Part shown: positions 27,221-37,945 of the stretch, in pieces | Layout: each line of letters begins with the position of its first letter | How positions within the stretch are numbered: the stretch's first letter is position 1 | Origin: Baekduia soli | GTDB taxonomy: Bacteria > Actinomycetota > Thermoleophilia > Solirubrobacterales > Solirubrobacteraceae | DNA length: 64,000 bases | Direction of reading: 5' to 3' | NCBI RefSeq assembly: GCF_007970665.1 | Contig: NZ_CP042430.1 | Location: 1,860,001-1,924,000 of the forward strand | Made by a program: the position numbers and the translations under genes | Notes under the pieces: generated by a model | The model's database searches: none | What the model was told of the DNA's origin: nothing | The model's input: only the letters and a program-made list of their open reading frames with translations

Positions 27221-27252
27221 CCGCCGCCCCCGGGGACCCCCGGGGGCGGCGG
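27221..27252. terminator. Terminator after the MMPL gene
   Basis: A perfect 15-bp inverted repeat (27221-27235 and 27238-27252) with a 2-base centre, made only of G and C. It lies 30 bases after the transporter stop and before the convergent phosphatase gene. Confidence 0.8.
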
Positions 27253-27320
27253 TCGTCCGGGGGGCGTCAGGCGGAGGAGCCCGGACCGCGGACGCACCCC
27301 CCGGCCGTCCGCGTGCAGAC

Positions 27321-27881
27321 CTACACGTTCCAACCCGTGAGCACGCGCGTCTCGCGCTCGAAGCCGCAGCGGCCGACCCCCGCCGTGCGCAGCGCGAGGC
27401 GGCCGCCGAAGGCCGGGTCCTGCTCGGTCCAGCGTGCCGCCAGAACGCGCAGCACGTGCCCGTGGGCCACGAGGGCCACGTCGCCGTCGATCCCCAGGGC
27501 CTCGGCGATCACGCGGTCGGCGCGGGCGCCGACGTCGGCCGCGCTCTCGCCGCCCGGCACCCCGTCGCGCCACAGGAGCCAGTCCGGGCGCTCGGCGCGG
27601 ATCTCGGCGGTCGTCCTGCCCTCGTAGTCGCCGTAGTCCCACTCCATGAGGTCGTCGCGCACGAGCGCCCCGGCGTCCAGGCCGGCGAGCTGCGCGGTCT
27701 CGCGGGCGCGCACGAGCGGGCTGACGAGGACCGCCGCGAACGCGCGGCCGCCGAGCCGGTCGCGCAGGCCGCGGGCGTGCTCGCGGCCCGCATCGGTCAG
27801 CGGGATGTCCGAACGGCCCGTGTGCCGGCCGGCCAGCGACCACGGCGTCTCGGCGTGGCGGATGAGCCAGAGCTCGTGCAC
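27321..27881 (-). CDS. Histidine phosphatase family protein (phosphoglycerate mutase-like)
   Basis: A 186-residue histidine phosphatase. The phosphorylated His is in WLIRHAETPWS (RHG-type motif), the acid is in LMEWDYGDYEGRT, and the second catalytic His is in VALVAHGHVLRVL. It is the last gene of the pentose phosphate operon, six bases after pgl, so it may act on a sugar phosphate (GpmB, SixA and sugar phosphatases share the fold), but the substrate is not fixed by sequence. Confidence 0.9.
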   Translation of the reverse strand: MHELWLIRHAETPWSLAGRHTGRSDIPLTDAGREHARGLRDRLGGRAFAAVLVSPLVRARETAQLAGLDAGALVRDDLMEWDYGDYEGRTTAEIRAERPDWLLWRDGVPGGESAADVGARADRVIAEALGIDGDVALVAHGHVLRVLAARWTEQDPAFGGRLALRTAGVGRCGFERETRVLTGWNV

Positions 27882-27887
27882 GGGCCG

Positions 27888-28556
27888 TCAGTCGGGCAGG
27901 ACGGACGCGTCGGCCATGATGAGCAGCTTCGTGCGGTCCAGCAGGGACGCCGGGGTCCGGCGGTCCGGCGGTCCCATCGCACGCGTCAGCGCCTCGCTCT
28001 TGCCCTCGCCGGCGGCCAGCAGCACGATCCGCCGAGACGAGTTGATCTTGGGCAGCGTGAGGGTGATCCGCTGCGGCGGCGGCTTGGGCGAGTCGGTCAC
28101 TCCGGCGGCCACGCCGTGGGCGTCGAGCACCGGGTGGTCGGGGAACAGCGATGCCGTGTGGCCATCGGGCCCCATCCCGAGCTGGATGATGTCGAGCACG
28201 GTGTCGCCGAGCTCGCGGCTGTACTCGATGGCGCCCTCGGCCGGGCCGAGCGTCGCGGGCATCGGGTGCCAGGTCGCCCCCCGGGCGCGCAGGCGGTCCT
28301 TGACCTGGCCGTGGTTGGACTCCGGGTCGTCGAACGGCACGCAGCGCTCGTCGCCGTACCAGAGGTGCACCTCGGTCCAGTCGGAGAGCTGGCCGTCCAT
28401 GAGCTCGTAGCAGCGCATGGGCGTCGAGCCGCCGGCGAGGCCGACGTGGGCGACGCCCCGCTCGGCGCGGGCGTGGGCGATCGCGGTGGCCAGGTCGCGG
28501 GCGGCGTGGCGCGCCAGGGACTCGGCGTCGGCTTGGCGGGAGAGCTGGACGGGCAC
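27888..28556 (-). CDS. pgl: 6-phosphogluconolactonase
   Basis: A 222-residue NagB/Pgl-family enzyme that hydrolyses 6-phosphogluconolactone to 6-phosphogluconate. Motifs are GLAGGSTPMRCYELM, WYGDERCVPFDDPESNHG and LGMGPDGHTASLFPDHP, the last holding the catalytic His typical of Pgl rather than NagB. It lies 37 bases after the GH15 gene and six bases before the phosphatase, within the same minus-strand operon as zwf, opcA and gnd. Confidence 0.94.
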   Translation of the reverse strand: MPVQLSRQADAESLARHAARDLATAIAHARAERGVAHVGLAGGSTPMRCYELMDGQLSDWTEVHLWYGDERCVPFDDPESNHGQVKDRLRARGATWHPMPATLGPAEGAIEYSRELGDTVLDIIQLGMGPDGHTASLFPDHPVLDAHGVAAGVTDSPKPPPQRITLTLPKINSSRRIVLLAAGEGKSEALTRAMGPPDRRTPASLLDRTKLLIMADASVLPD

Positions 28557-28592
28557 GGGGACTCCGGGGTCGCGGGTCGCGGGGTGGGCCGG

Positions 28593-30572
28593 TCAGGCCG
28601 GCGGGGTCGTCGAGGACTGAGGCGCGGCGGGCGCCGGCACCGGCGAGGGCGCGCGGCCGTTCTCGCTGCGGCGCGCGTCGAGGGGCTGCTGGGTGACGGC
28701 CAGGTCGTGGTCGGCGCGGATGACGTGCATCACGGCGTTGATGAGCGCGAGGTGCGTGAAGGCCTGGGGGAAGTTGCCCAGGTGGCGGCCCGAGCGCGGG
28801 TCGAGCTCCTCGGCGTAGAGCAGCAGCGGCGAGGCGTAGCCCAGCAGCCGCTCGCACAGCTCGCGGGCCCGGCGCGGCTCGCCGATCTCGGCCAGGGCGC
28901 TGACGAGCCAGAACGAGCAGATGAGGAACGAGCCCTCCTCGCCGCTGAGCCCGTCGTCGGTCTCCTGCGTGCGGTAGCGCAGGATCAGCCCGTCGACGCT
29001 GAGCTCCTCGGCGATCGCGTTGACCGTCGCCACGATCCGCGGGTCGTCGGGGGGCAGGAACCGCACGAGCGGCATGAGCAGGCAGGACGCGTCGAGCGTG
29101 TCGGCGTCGTAGTGCTGGCGGAACACGCCGCGCCGGTCGACGCCGCGCATGAGCACGTCGGCCTGGATCTCGTCGGCGGCGGCCTGCCAGCGCGTCGTGC
29201 GCTCGTGGTCCTGGCGCAGCCGCGCGAGGCGGGCGCCGCGGTCGCACGCGACCCAGCACATCATCTTGGAGCTGACGAAGTGGCGCGGCTCGCCACGGAC
29301 CTCCCAGATGCCCTGGTCGGGGTCGCGCCAGTTGGCGATCGCCGCCTCCACGAGCCGGCAGAGCAGCGGCCATACGCTCTCGGGCAGCTCGTCGCGCGAC
29401 TTCGTGTGCAGGTAGATGGAGTCCAGGACGGCGCCCCACACGTCGTGCTGCTTCTGGTCGAACGCCCCGTTGCCGATGCGGACCGGCCGCGCGCCCTCAT
29501 AGCCTTCGAGGTGGTCGAGCACCTGCTCGGTGAGCTTCCGCTCGCCGCCGATCCCGTACATGATCTGCAGGTCGTGCTCGGAGTCGGCGACGTCCGCGAT
29601 GAAGTAGAAGAAGTCGTTGGCCTCCCAGTCGAAGCCGAGCGTGTACAGGCCCCACAGCGCGAACGTGGAGTCCCGGATCCACGAGTAGCGGTAGTCCCAG
29701 TTGCGCTCGCCGCCGGGCGTCTCGGGCAGGGACGTCGTCGAGGCCGCGATGATCGCGCCGGTCGGGGCGTAGGACAGGCCCTTGAGCGTCAGCGCGCTGC
29801 GCTGGAGGTGGCCGCGCCACGGGTGGTCGGGGAACTCGCCGTGGGCGAGCCACTCGTGCCAGTAGTCCGCGGTCCCCACGAGCGAGGTGTAGGCCTCGTC
29901 GTAGGACTGCGGCGCGCCGTGCACCGACCACGACAGCGCCACGAACGCCGTGTCGCCGTCGCGCAGCGTCGTGCGCGCCCGCGCCCGGTGGCCCTCGAAG
30001 CCCAGCCGCAGGTCGGTGTCGAGCTGGAGGACGACGTCGCTCTGCGCCCCCGTCGCGCGGGCGTGGTGGTAGCCGCTCGAGCTGTACTCCCAGGTGGCCG
30101 GGTCGGTGCCGTAGCCGAAGATGGGGGAGCACTCGAGGTTCACCTCCACCGAGCCGTTGACGCAGCGCAGCGTGCGCAGCAGGACGTGGTCGGCGTCGTA
30201 GTCGGTGGGGCTGCGCCGATGTGTCGTCGAGCGGTCCTCCTCGTGGTGCCACGGGCCGATGAGCAGGACGTCGCGGACGATGACCCACCCCGTCCGGGTG
30301 CCCCACGTCGTCTCGAGGATCATCGTGCCCGGCAGGTAGCGCCGGCCGGCGGGGACGGTCTGGTCGACCGGGCCGAGGCGGAAGTTGCCGGCGTCGCGGT
30401 CCAGGATCGCGCCGAACACCGACGGCCCGTCCATCCGCGGCAGGCACAGCCACTCGATGTTGCCGCTCGGCGCGACGAGTGCGGTCGTCTCGCAGTCCGA
30501 GAGGAACGCGTACTCCGCGATCGGCGGATACGGGCTGCCGCCCAGCGGGACGTCGCCGACGATCTGTCGCAT
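28593..30572 (-). CDS. Glycoside hydrolase family 15 protein, copy 2, in the pentose phosphate operon
   Basis: 659 residues, a close paralogue of the protein at 22.7 kb: same N-terminus (PPIAEYAFLSDCETTALVAP), same GGERNWDYRYSWIRDSTF, general-acid region GIWEVRGEPRHFVSSKMMCW and C-terminal GRHLGNFPQAFTHLALINAV. It ends in a Pro/Ala tail that the other copy lacks. Its place between opcA and pgl suggests that it supplies glucose, for example from trehalose, to the glucokinase at the head of the operon. A TAGCGT box 9 bases before the ATG (30587-30582) points to an internal leaderless promoter, so it may also be expressed apart from zwf. Confidence 0.9.
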   Translation of the reverse strand: MRQIVGDVPLGGSPYPPIAEYAFLSDCETTALVAPSGNIEWLCLPRMDGPSVFGAILDRDAGNFRLGPVDQTVPAGRRYLPGTMILETTWGTRTGWVIVRDVLLIGPWHHEEDRSTTHRRSPTDYDADHVLLRTLRCVNGSVEVNLECSPIFGYGTDPATWEYSSSGYHHARATGAQSDVVLQLDTDLRLGFEGHRARARTTLRDGDTAFVALSWSVHGAPQSYDEAYTSLVGTADYWHEWLAHGEFPDHPWRGHLQRSALTLKGLSYAPTGAIIAASTTSLPETPGGERNWDYRYSWIRDSTFALWGLYTLGFDWEANDFFYFIADVADSEHDLQIMYGIGGERKLTEQVLDHLEGYEGARPVRIGNGAFDQKQHDVWGAVLDSIYLHTKSRDELPESVWPLLCRLVEAAIANWRDPDQGIWEVRGEPRHFVSSKMMCWVACDRGARLARLRQDHERTTRWQAAADEIQADVLMRGVDRRGVFRQHYDADTLDASCLLMPLVRFLPPDDPRIVATVNAIAEELSVDGLILRYRTQETDDGLSGEEGSFLICSFWLVSALAEIGEPRRARELCERLLGYASPLLLYAEELDPRSGRHLGNFPQAFTHLALINAVMHVIRADHDLAVTQQPLDARRSENGRAPSPVPAPAAPQSSTTPPA

Positions 30573-30625
30573 CGGAGCGGGACGCTACCCGACGCCCGGG
30601 CGGACCCGGCGGATGTCGGAGGGGC

Positions 30626-31690
30626 TCATGCCATGAGCTCCGCAGCCCGGGCCAGGGCGGGCGCGTAGGTCGGATCGCGCAGCAAGGCCTGCCGGATGCC
30701 CTCGCCCAGGATGCCCGCCTCCCCGCGCGAGGCGCCGAGGATCGTCCAGTCGCGCCGGTCGCCGCGCGCGTTCTCGAAGTGGGCGTGCAGGCCGCCGGGC
30801 CCGCGGTCCAGGGAGTAGCTGCGCCCCGAGGCGGTGGCCAGCGTCAGCCCGGCCAGGCCGCGCACCTGCAGCTGCGGGTCGGGCTCCAGGCGCAGCTTGA
30901 CGTCCTGGCGGCGGGCGTGCAGCGAGCCCTCCAGCACCCCGCCGCGGTGCTCGACCAGCGGGCCCACGCGCCAGTCCAGGCGGGAGGCCATCCAGCCCGC
31001 CAGCAGCAGCGCCGCGCACGCCGAGTCGGGGTGGTGGCGGACGGTCACCGCGGAGATCGTGCGCAGCTCGGGGCGCACGACCGGCGGGTCGAAGGTCGCG
31101 GCGATGCGCTCCCGCCACGGCGTGGAGCGCAGCCACGCGAGGTCGACGACGTACACGCGGTCCGAGAGCTGGCGGGCGCGGCGGATCGCGTCGCCGGGCT
31201 CGGGCTCGTCGACGCTGTCCAGCAGGGCGACCTGCGCGAGGTCCAGGAGCGAGTCGACGCCGTCGGCGTGGCCGTGCGGTGCCCACACGCAGGTCAGCAG
31301 ATCGGTGACGACGAGCGGGTCCACGATGCGGTCCAGGTGCTCGAGGTGGCGCTCGCCGCACTCGACGACCACGGTCTCGCGCAGCAGGCCGATGTCGCCC
31401 TGGCGGACCTCGGACGGCGCGGCGATCGTCGCGACCGCATCGAGCGTGGTGCGCCGCGGGTCGACGGAGCACACGATGGTGCGCGAGGGGTGGTAGCGGC
31501 CCACGTTGCGCAGGCGGTTGGCGATCTCGCCCGAGTACTGGCGGTCGACGATGCACACCAGGTTGAGCACGCGCGCAGGCGCGTAGCCGGCGTTCTCGCG
31601 GTGCACCTCCGAGAGCGCCGCGCGCAGCGCGGCGTCGATCGCGCCCGGGTTCGTGTCGGTCGCGCGCCAGACGGTGTCGACGGTGGCCAT
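30626..31690 (-). CDS. opcA: Glucose-6-phosphate dehydrogenase assembly protein OpcA
   Basis: A 354-residue protein with the OpcA fold. The N-terminal half has VLNLVCIVDRQYSGEIANRL and RTIVCSVDP; the C-terminal part has CAALLLAGWMASRLDW. In cyanobacteria and actinobacteria OpcA binds Zwf and raises its activity under redox control. It follows zwf by 8 bases. The ATG at 31690 gives MATVDTVWRATDT. Stop TGA at 30626. Confidence 0.93.
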   Translation of the reverse strand: MATVDTVWRATDTNPGAIDAALRAALSEVHRENAGYAPARVLNLVCIVDRQYSGEIANRLRNVGRYHPSRTIVCSVDPRRTTLDAVATIAAPSEVRQGDIGLLRETVVVECGERHLEHLDRIVDPLVVTDLLTCVWAPHGHADGVDSLLDLAQVALLDSVDEPEPGDAIRRARQLSDRVYVVDLAWLRSTPWRERIAATFDPPVVRPELRTISAVTVRHHPDSACAALLLAGWMASRLDWRVGPLVEHRGGVLEGSLHARRQDVKLRLEPDPQLQVRGLAGLTLATASGRSYSLDRGPGGLHAHFENARGDRRDWTILGASRGEAGILGEGIRQALLRDPTYAPALARAAELMA

Positions 31691-31698
31691 CGCGTCGC

Positions 31699-33251
31699 CT
31701 AGATGGCGCGCCAGCGCGCGCCCGCCTCGAAGAGCCGGCCGGCCTCGGCCGGTCCCTGGGTGCCCGACTCGTACTGCGCCAGCGGCCCGGGCGTCGCCTC
31801 CCACCTCGCGACGATCGGGTCGCAGATCTGCCACTGCGCCTCGACCTCGTCGTTGCGGGTGAAGAGCGTGGCGTCGCCGCGCATCGCGTCCAGGATGAGC
31901 CGCTCGTAGGCCTCGGGCGACTGCGACATGAACGAGGTCCCGTACAGGAACTCCATGTTGACCGGGCGGATGCGCATCCGGGCCCCGGGGATCTTCGCCC
32001 CCAGCGACAGCGAGACGCCCTCGTTGGGCTGCATGGTGAGGATGAGCTGGTTGGGGCGCACGCCGACCGAGCCCTCCTGCTGGAAGGCCAGGTGGGGGAC
32101 GGGCTTCAGCGTGATCGCGATCTCGGTGAGCTTGCGCGCCAGGCGCTTGCCCGTGCGCAGGTAGAACGGCACGCCCGCCCAGCGCCAGTTGTCGATCTCC
32201 AGGCGCAGGGCCGCGTAGGTCTCCGTGTTGGAGTCGGCCGGGACGCCCTCCTCCTGCAGGTAGCCGACGACGTCCTCGCCCCCGACCGTGCCCGGCCCGT
32301 ACTGCGCGCGGACGGCGAGCTCGTCGACGGTCTCCGGCGTGGGCCGGATCACCGAGCGCAGGACCTTGACCTTCTCGTCGCGGATCTCGTCGGCCTCGAA
32401 GTGCACCGGCGGCTCCATGGCCACGTTGCACAGCAGCTGGAGCATGTGGTTCTGCACGAGGTCGCGCAGCGCGCCCGCGTGGTCGTAGTAGCCGGCGCGC
32501 GTGCCGATGCCCAGGTCCTCGGCGGCCGTGATCTCGACGCGGTCGATGTAGTTGCGGTTCCACACCGGCTCGAACAGGCCGTTGGCGAACCGGAACGCCA
32601 TGAGGTTCTGGACGGTCTCCTTGCCGAGGTAGTGGTCGATGCGGAAGACCTGCTTCTCGGCGAAGACCGCCAGGACGCGGCGGTTGAGCTCCTTGGCCTC
32701 GGCCAAGGTCGTCCCGAACGGCTTCTCGATGACCGCGCGCACCTCGGCGCCCTCGTGGGCGTTGAGGTCGTGGCCGCCGAGCTCCTCGATGATGACGGGG
32801 AAGAACTCCGGCGCCGTCGACAGGTAGAACGCCCGGTTCAGCGGCTGGCCCGCGGTCTGGTCGTAGGCGTCGAGGTGGACCGCCAGCTGCCGGTAGACCT
32901 CGTCGTCGTCGAAGCTGCCGCTGACATAGCGGACCTGCGCGAGCAGCTCGGTGAGCACGGTCTCGTCGGGCGGCCGGCGGCTGAACTGCCGGATCGCCTC
33001 GGCGGTGTGCTCGGCGAACGCCTCGTGGGTCATCTCGCTGCGCGAGCTGCCCACCAGGTTGAAGCGCTCGGGCAGCGCGCCCTCGTGCGCGAGGTTGTAG
33101 ATCGCCGGGAGCAGCTTGCGCCGCGCGAGGTCGCCCGTCGCGCCGAAGATGACGAGCGTGGTGGGGTGGACGGGCAGCCGCTCGAGGCCCTCGACGAGCG
33201 GGTTGCCCTCCTCCGGCGTCTCGCCGAGGCGGGCGTCGCCGGTGGTGGTCA

Positions 33252-33252
<1 letters not shown>
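31699..33252 (-). CDS. zwf: Glucose-6-phosphate 1-dehydrogenase
   Basis: 517 residues. The NADP-binding motif VIFGATGDLARRKLLPA is near the N-terminus. The active site is RIDHYLGKETVQNLMAFRF with its catalytic His, and the C-terminal PFYLRTGKRL holds sugar-phosphate contacts. It catalyses the first oxidation of the pentose phosphate pathway and is a main source of NADPH. Its ATG overlaps the gnd stop by one base, so gnd and zwf are translationally coupled, and opcA follows 8 bases later. Confidence 0.96.
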
Positions 33253-34181
<929 letters not shown>

Positions 34182-34184
34182 GGG

Positions 34185-36886
34185 TTAGAGCTGCTCCTTG
34201 ATGGTGCGCAGCGCCGCGACCGGGTCGCCGCGGAGGACGATGCGCTCCGCCGGCAGGCCATGGTCGCGCAGGACGAGCAGGTCGCCGTCCGCCTGTGCGC
34301 GCTTGAGGGTCTCGAAGGTGTAGGACTCGCCCGGCACCGTGACGTCGTCGTCGGCCTCGTGCAGGAGCTGCAGGAAGCGGCCCTCCGGCGGGCCGCCCTT
34401 GTGCAGCTGGCCCGTGGAGTGCAGGTAGCGCGGGCCGTAGCCGAACGTGGTGGCCATGCGGCTGCGGTCGCGGATGAGCGAGCGCAGGTCGGCGACCTCG
34501 CCGTCGAACTCCTCACTCGGCGGGAGGTAGCCCTGGATGGCCAGGTAGGACGGCGGCCCCGCGCCCAGCAGCGCGCGCAGCGCGGCCAGGTCGGCCTCGT
34601 CGATGGCGGGCGGCGTGGCCTGGCCGAGGACCTCCTTCGTCTTGTCCTTGGCGGACTGCACGTTGGGCTGGTCGAACGGGTTGATGCCGAGCACCCAGCC
34701 CGAGACCGCGGTGGCGAACTCGGCGAAGACCATGATCCGGCCGAGGTCGGACGCGCCGTGCTGGGCGAGCGTGAGCACGGGCTGGCCGGCGCCGGCCAGG
34801 CGCCCGACGGCGGCGTCGTGGTCGGCGTGGGCCGCGCTGCGCAGGTGCAGGAAGACGCGGTCGGGCCCGTAGGCCTCCGCGGCGCCGACGGGCTCGTCGG
34901 CCACGGGCAGGAGCCCCTTGCCGTGCTTGCCCAGCGACTCGGCGACGAGCTGCTCGACCCAGAGGCCGAACGCCGAGATCGGCGGGTCGACGACGAACGT
35001 CAGCTTGTCGCGCCCCTGGAGCGAGAGCTCGCCGAGCGCGCAGCCGAGCCAGAGCCCCGGGTTCTGCGCGGCGTCCGGGTTGCTGCACGTCCGGGCGGCG
35101 ACCTGCGCTCCCTCCAGCACGGCGCGGACGTCGGCACCCAGCAGCGCGGCAGGCACGATCCCGAAGTACGACAGCGCGCTGTAGCGCCCGCCGATCTCGG
35201 GGTCGTTGGTGAACACGCGGCGGAAGCCCTTCTCCCGCCCGAGGTCCTGGAGCGACGTGCCCGGGTCGGTGATCGCGATGAAGCGCGATCCGTCGCCGCC
35301 CGTGGCCTCCCAGAAGTGCTTGAACGCCGACAGCGTCTCGATCGTGCCGCCCGACTTCGAGGACACGATGAACAGCGTGCGCTCCAGGTCGACCTCGGCC
35401 TCGACGTCGCGCACGGCGTCGGCGTCGGTCGAGTCCAGGACGAGCAGGATGAGCCCGTCCTCGGCCGTCCCGAAGGCGTGCTTGAAGACCTCGGGCGCCA
35501 GCGACGACCCACCCATGCCCAGCAGCACCGCGTGGCGCAGGCCCTCGGCGTGCAGGCCCTGGGCGAACGCGACGAGGTCGTCGGCCTCCTCGAGCAGCTT
35601 GTCGTGGATGTCGAGCCACCCCAGGCGGTCCTTGACCTCGGCCTGGCCGGCCGGCCCCCACAGCGTGTCGTCCTTCGTGAAGATCCGGCGGGCGACGTCC
35701 TCCCGGCCGGCGCGGGCCACGCGCGCGGCGATGGCCGCCTGGTAGCGGTCGGGGATCCGCGAGTCGATGGTCTGCGGGCGGCCGGTGACGATCGCCTCGC
35801 GCTTGGACTCGATGCCGGCCAGCAGCTTCTCCATCGGCGTCACGAACGCGGCGACGCCGTCGCGCAGCAGCTTGTCGGTCACGTCGCCGAGGTCGATGCC
35901 GGCCGCGGCGAGCGCCTCGAGGTCGGCCGTCGGGTCCAGCGCGACGGTGGCCTCGGCGACCTCGCTCTGGTCGCGGGCTGCGTCCAGCGTCGCGATGGGC
36001 ATGGTGTTGACGGTCTCGGGCCCGGCGAGGCCGTCGACGTACAGCGTGTCGGGGTACTTGGGGTTCTTGACGCCGGTCGAGGCCCACAGCGGCCGCTGCA
36101 CCGCCGCGCCGGCCTCGCGCAGGGCGGCGAAGCGCTCGCCGAGCAGCACGCGCCGGAAGGCCTGGTAGGCGGCGCGGGCGTTGGCGACGCCGGCGCGCCC
36201 CTGCAGGTCGGCGTGGGCCGTGCCCTCCAGGCGCCTGTCGACCTCGGTGTCGACGCGCGAGACGAAGAACGAGGCCACGGAGTGCACGTCGAGCGAGCGG
36301 CCCTCCTCGTGGCGGCGCTCGAGCCCGCGGACGAACGCCTCCATGACCTTCTCGTACTGGGCGACCTTGAACAGCAGCGTCACGTTGATGTTCAGCCCTC
36401 GTAGAGCATCTGCTCGACGGCGGGCAGCCCCTCGTCGGTGCCCGGGATCTTGATCATCAGGTTGGGGCGGTCGACCCGGCCCCAGTACTCGCGCGCCTGC
36501 TGCATCGTGCGGGCGGTGTCGAAGGCCAGGTCGGGGTCGACCTCCAGCGAGACGTAGCCGTCGTGGCCGCCGGTCTCGTCGTAGACGCCGCGCAGGACGT
36601 CGCAGGCCTCCTGGACGTCCTGGATCGCGATGGCCTGGTAGATCGTGCGGGCGTCGCCGCCCGAGCGCGCGACGGCCTCGATCTGCTCGTCGTACTCGGG
36701 CGAGCCCAGGATGGCCTTCTCGAAGATCGCCGGGTTGGAGGTGACCCCGCGCAGGCAGTCGTCGCGGACGAGCTTGGCCAGCTCGCCGGTCTGCACGAGC
36801 GACCGGCGGATCTGGTCGAGCCAGATGCTCGTCCCCAGGCCGGTCAGCCGCTGCAGGCGCTCGTTGACGGATGCCGTGGAAGCCAT
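34185..36886 (-). CDS. tal-pgi: Bifunctional transaldolase/glucose-6-phosphate isomerase, with a one-base frameshift
   Basis: The first 164 residues are a transaldolase N-terminus (TSNPAIFEKAILGS, Schiff-base Lys146 in NLMIKIPGT). The frame then stops at EG*. Adding one base at 36395 gives EGLNINVTLLFKVAQYEKV, the expected next transaldolase strand, and one continuous protein of 900 residues. The rest is transaldolase to about residue 360, then phosphoglucose isomerase with GMGGSSLAPEV and SSKSGGTIETLSAF. Fused Tal-Pgi enzymes are known in actinobacteria and cyanobacteria. The fusion links the non-oxidative branch to glucose-6-phosphate recycling. The start is the ATG at 36886. Confidence 0.88.
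36395..36395. other. Probable missing base in tal-pgi
   Basis: GAGGGCTGAAC on the coding strand should read GAGGGCCTGAAC to continue the transaldolase. The break creates an in-frame TGA in the middle of an otherwise intact 900-residue enzyme. Confidence 0.75.
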
Positions 36887-36956
36887 GGTTGCCCTCTCGT
36901 GACGTCGAAGTACCCGTTCGATCCTACGACCGGTGCTGTGAAGGCAACCCAGGGCT

Positions 36957-37865
36957 TCACCGGACCAGCACCTCCTGACCCGCCAGCAGGGCGGCACCGC
37001 GGACGCCGGCCTGCGGCCCGTAGCGCGCCAGACGGATCTCCGTGCGGCCACCCACCCCCGGCAGGACGAAGCGCCGGGCGACCGCGCGGGCCGGCTCGAG
37101 CAGCAGGTCCCCGGCCGCCGACACGCCGCCGCCGATCACGACCTGCTCAGGGTCGAACACGTTGATGGCGTTGGCGATCCCGACGCCCAGGCGCTCACCG
37201 AGGATGTGCACCGCCTCGAGCGCATCGGCGTCGCCGGCCTGCGCGGCCTCGACCACGGCGGGGCCGTCGGGGAAGCCGCGGTCGCGGCCCAGGGAATCGA
37301 GCGCACGGCCCGAGGCCAGGCGCTCGAGCGAGCCCGGCTGGGGCGCCTCGTCGCTGTGCTCGGGCGCGCCGTCGGTGAGCGAGGCGCCGATGAGCTGGTG
37401 GCCGAGCTCGCCGGCCGCGCCCGTCGCGCCGCGGTAGATGCGCCCGCCGATGACGATGCCGCCACCGACGCCGGTGCCGACCGTGAACAGCACGAGGGTC
37501 TGGGCGACGAGGCCGAGGTCGTCGCCGTGGGCCTCGGCCAGCGCGGCGACCGTCGCGTCGTTGTCGACGTAGACCGGCATGCGCAGGCGCTCGGTCAGCA
37601 GCCGGCGCAGCGGGACGTCCTCGAGCGGGACGTTGACCGAGTGGCGGGCCGTGCCCGTGGCGAAGTCGATGACGGAGGGGACTCCGATGCCGACGGCGTC
37701 GGCCGGGCCCTGCTCCTGGATGACGTGGGCGAGCTGGTCGATCAGGCCCTGCGAGCTGCTCAGGACCGTCGGGCGCAGGATGGGCTCGGAGAGCACGGTG
37801 CCCTCGAGCACCGCGACCGACACCTTCGTCCCGCCGACGTCCACGCCGATGAACCGCTGCGCCAT
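36957..37865 (-). CDS. glk: ROK-family glucokinase lacking the zinc-finger cysteines
   Basis: A 302-residue ROK sugar kinase. ATP-binding GVDVGGTKVSVAVLEG, the substrate/catalytic YVDNDATVAALAEAHG, and GTGVGGGIVIGGRIYRG are all present, as is GELGHQ with the zinc-ligand His. But the CxCGxxGCxE segment is replaced by APQPGSLERLASGRAL, with no cysteine left, so the structural zinc site cannot form in the usual way. It heads the pentose phosphate operon, 70 bases upstream of tal-pgi, and would phosphorylate glucose released by the GH15 enzymes. Confidence 0.88.
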   Translation of the reverse strand: MAQRFIGVDVGGTKVSVAVLEGTVLSEPILRPTVLSSSQGLIDQLAHVIQEQGPADAVGIGVPSVIDFATGTARHSVNVPLEDVPLRRLLTERLRMPVYVDNDATVAALAEAHGDDLGLVAQTLVLFTVGTGVGGGIVIGGRIYRGATGAAGELGHQLIGASLTDGAPEHSDEAPQPGSLERLASGRALDSLGRDRGFPDGPAVVEAAQAGDADALEAVHILGERLGVGIANAINVFDPEQVVIGGGVSAAGDLLLEPARAVARRFVLPGVGGRTEIRLARYGPQAGVRGAALLAGQEVLVR

Positions 37866-37930
37866 CCCGTCTCCTGATCGCCTCCGGAGACCAGGACAGT
37901 GACACGACCGGTCCCTGCCGTGCGTGGCGG

Positions 37931-37945
37931 TAGAGTCGCGCTCCG
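37931..37945 (+). promoter_or_regulatory. -10 box and leaderless start of the ECF sigma gene
   Basis: GGTAGAGT contains a TAGAGT -10 box (37931-37936) that ends 9 bases before the ATG at 37946. No Shine-Dalgarno sequence fits between them. Transcription would begin at or very near the start codon. Confidence 0.55.

Noticed and set aside
36392-36886. A separate short transaldolase gene (164 residues) upstream of a separate tal-pgi gene
   Set aside because: It is only the N-terminal half of a transaldolase, and adding one base fuses it perfectly with the next frame.
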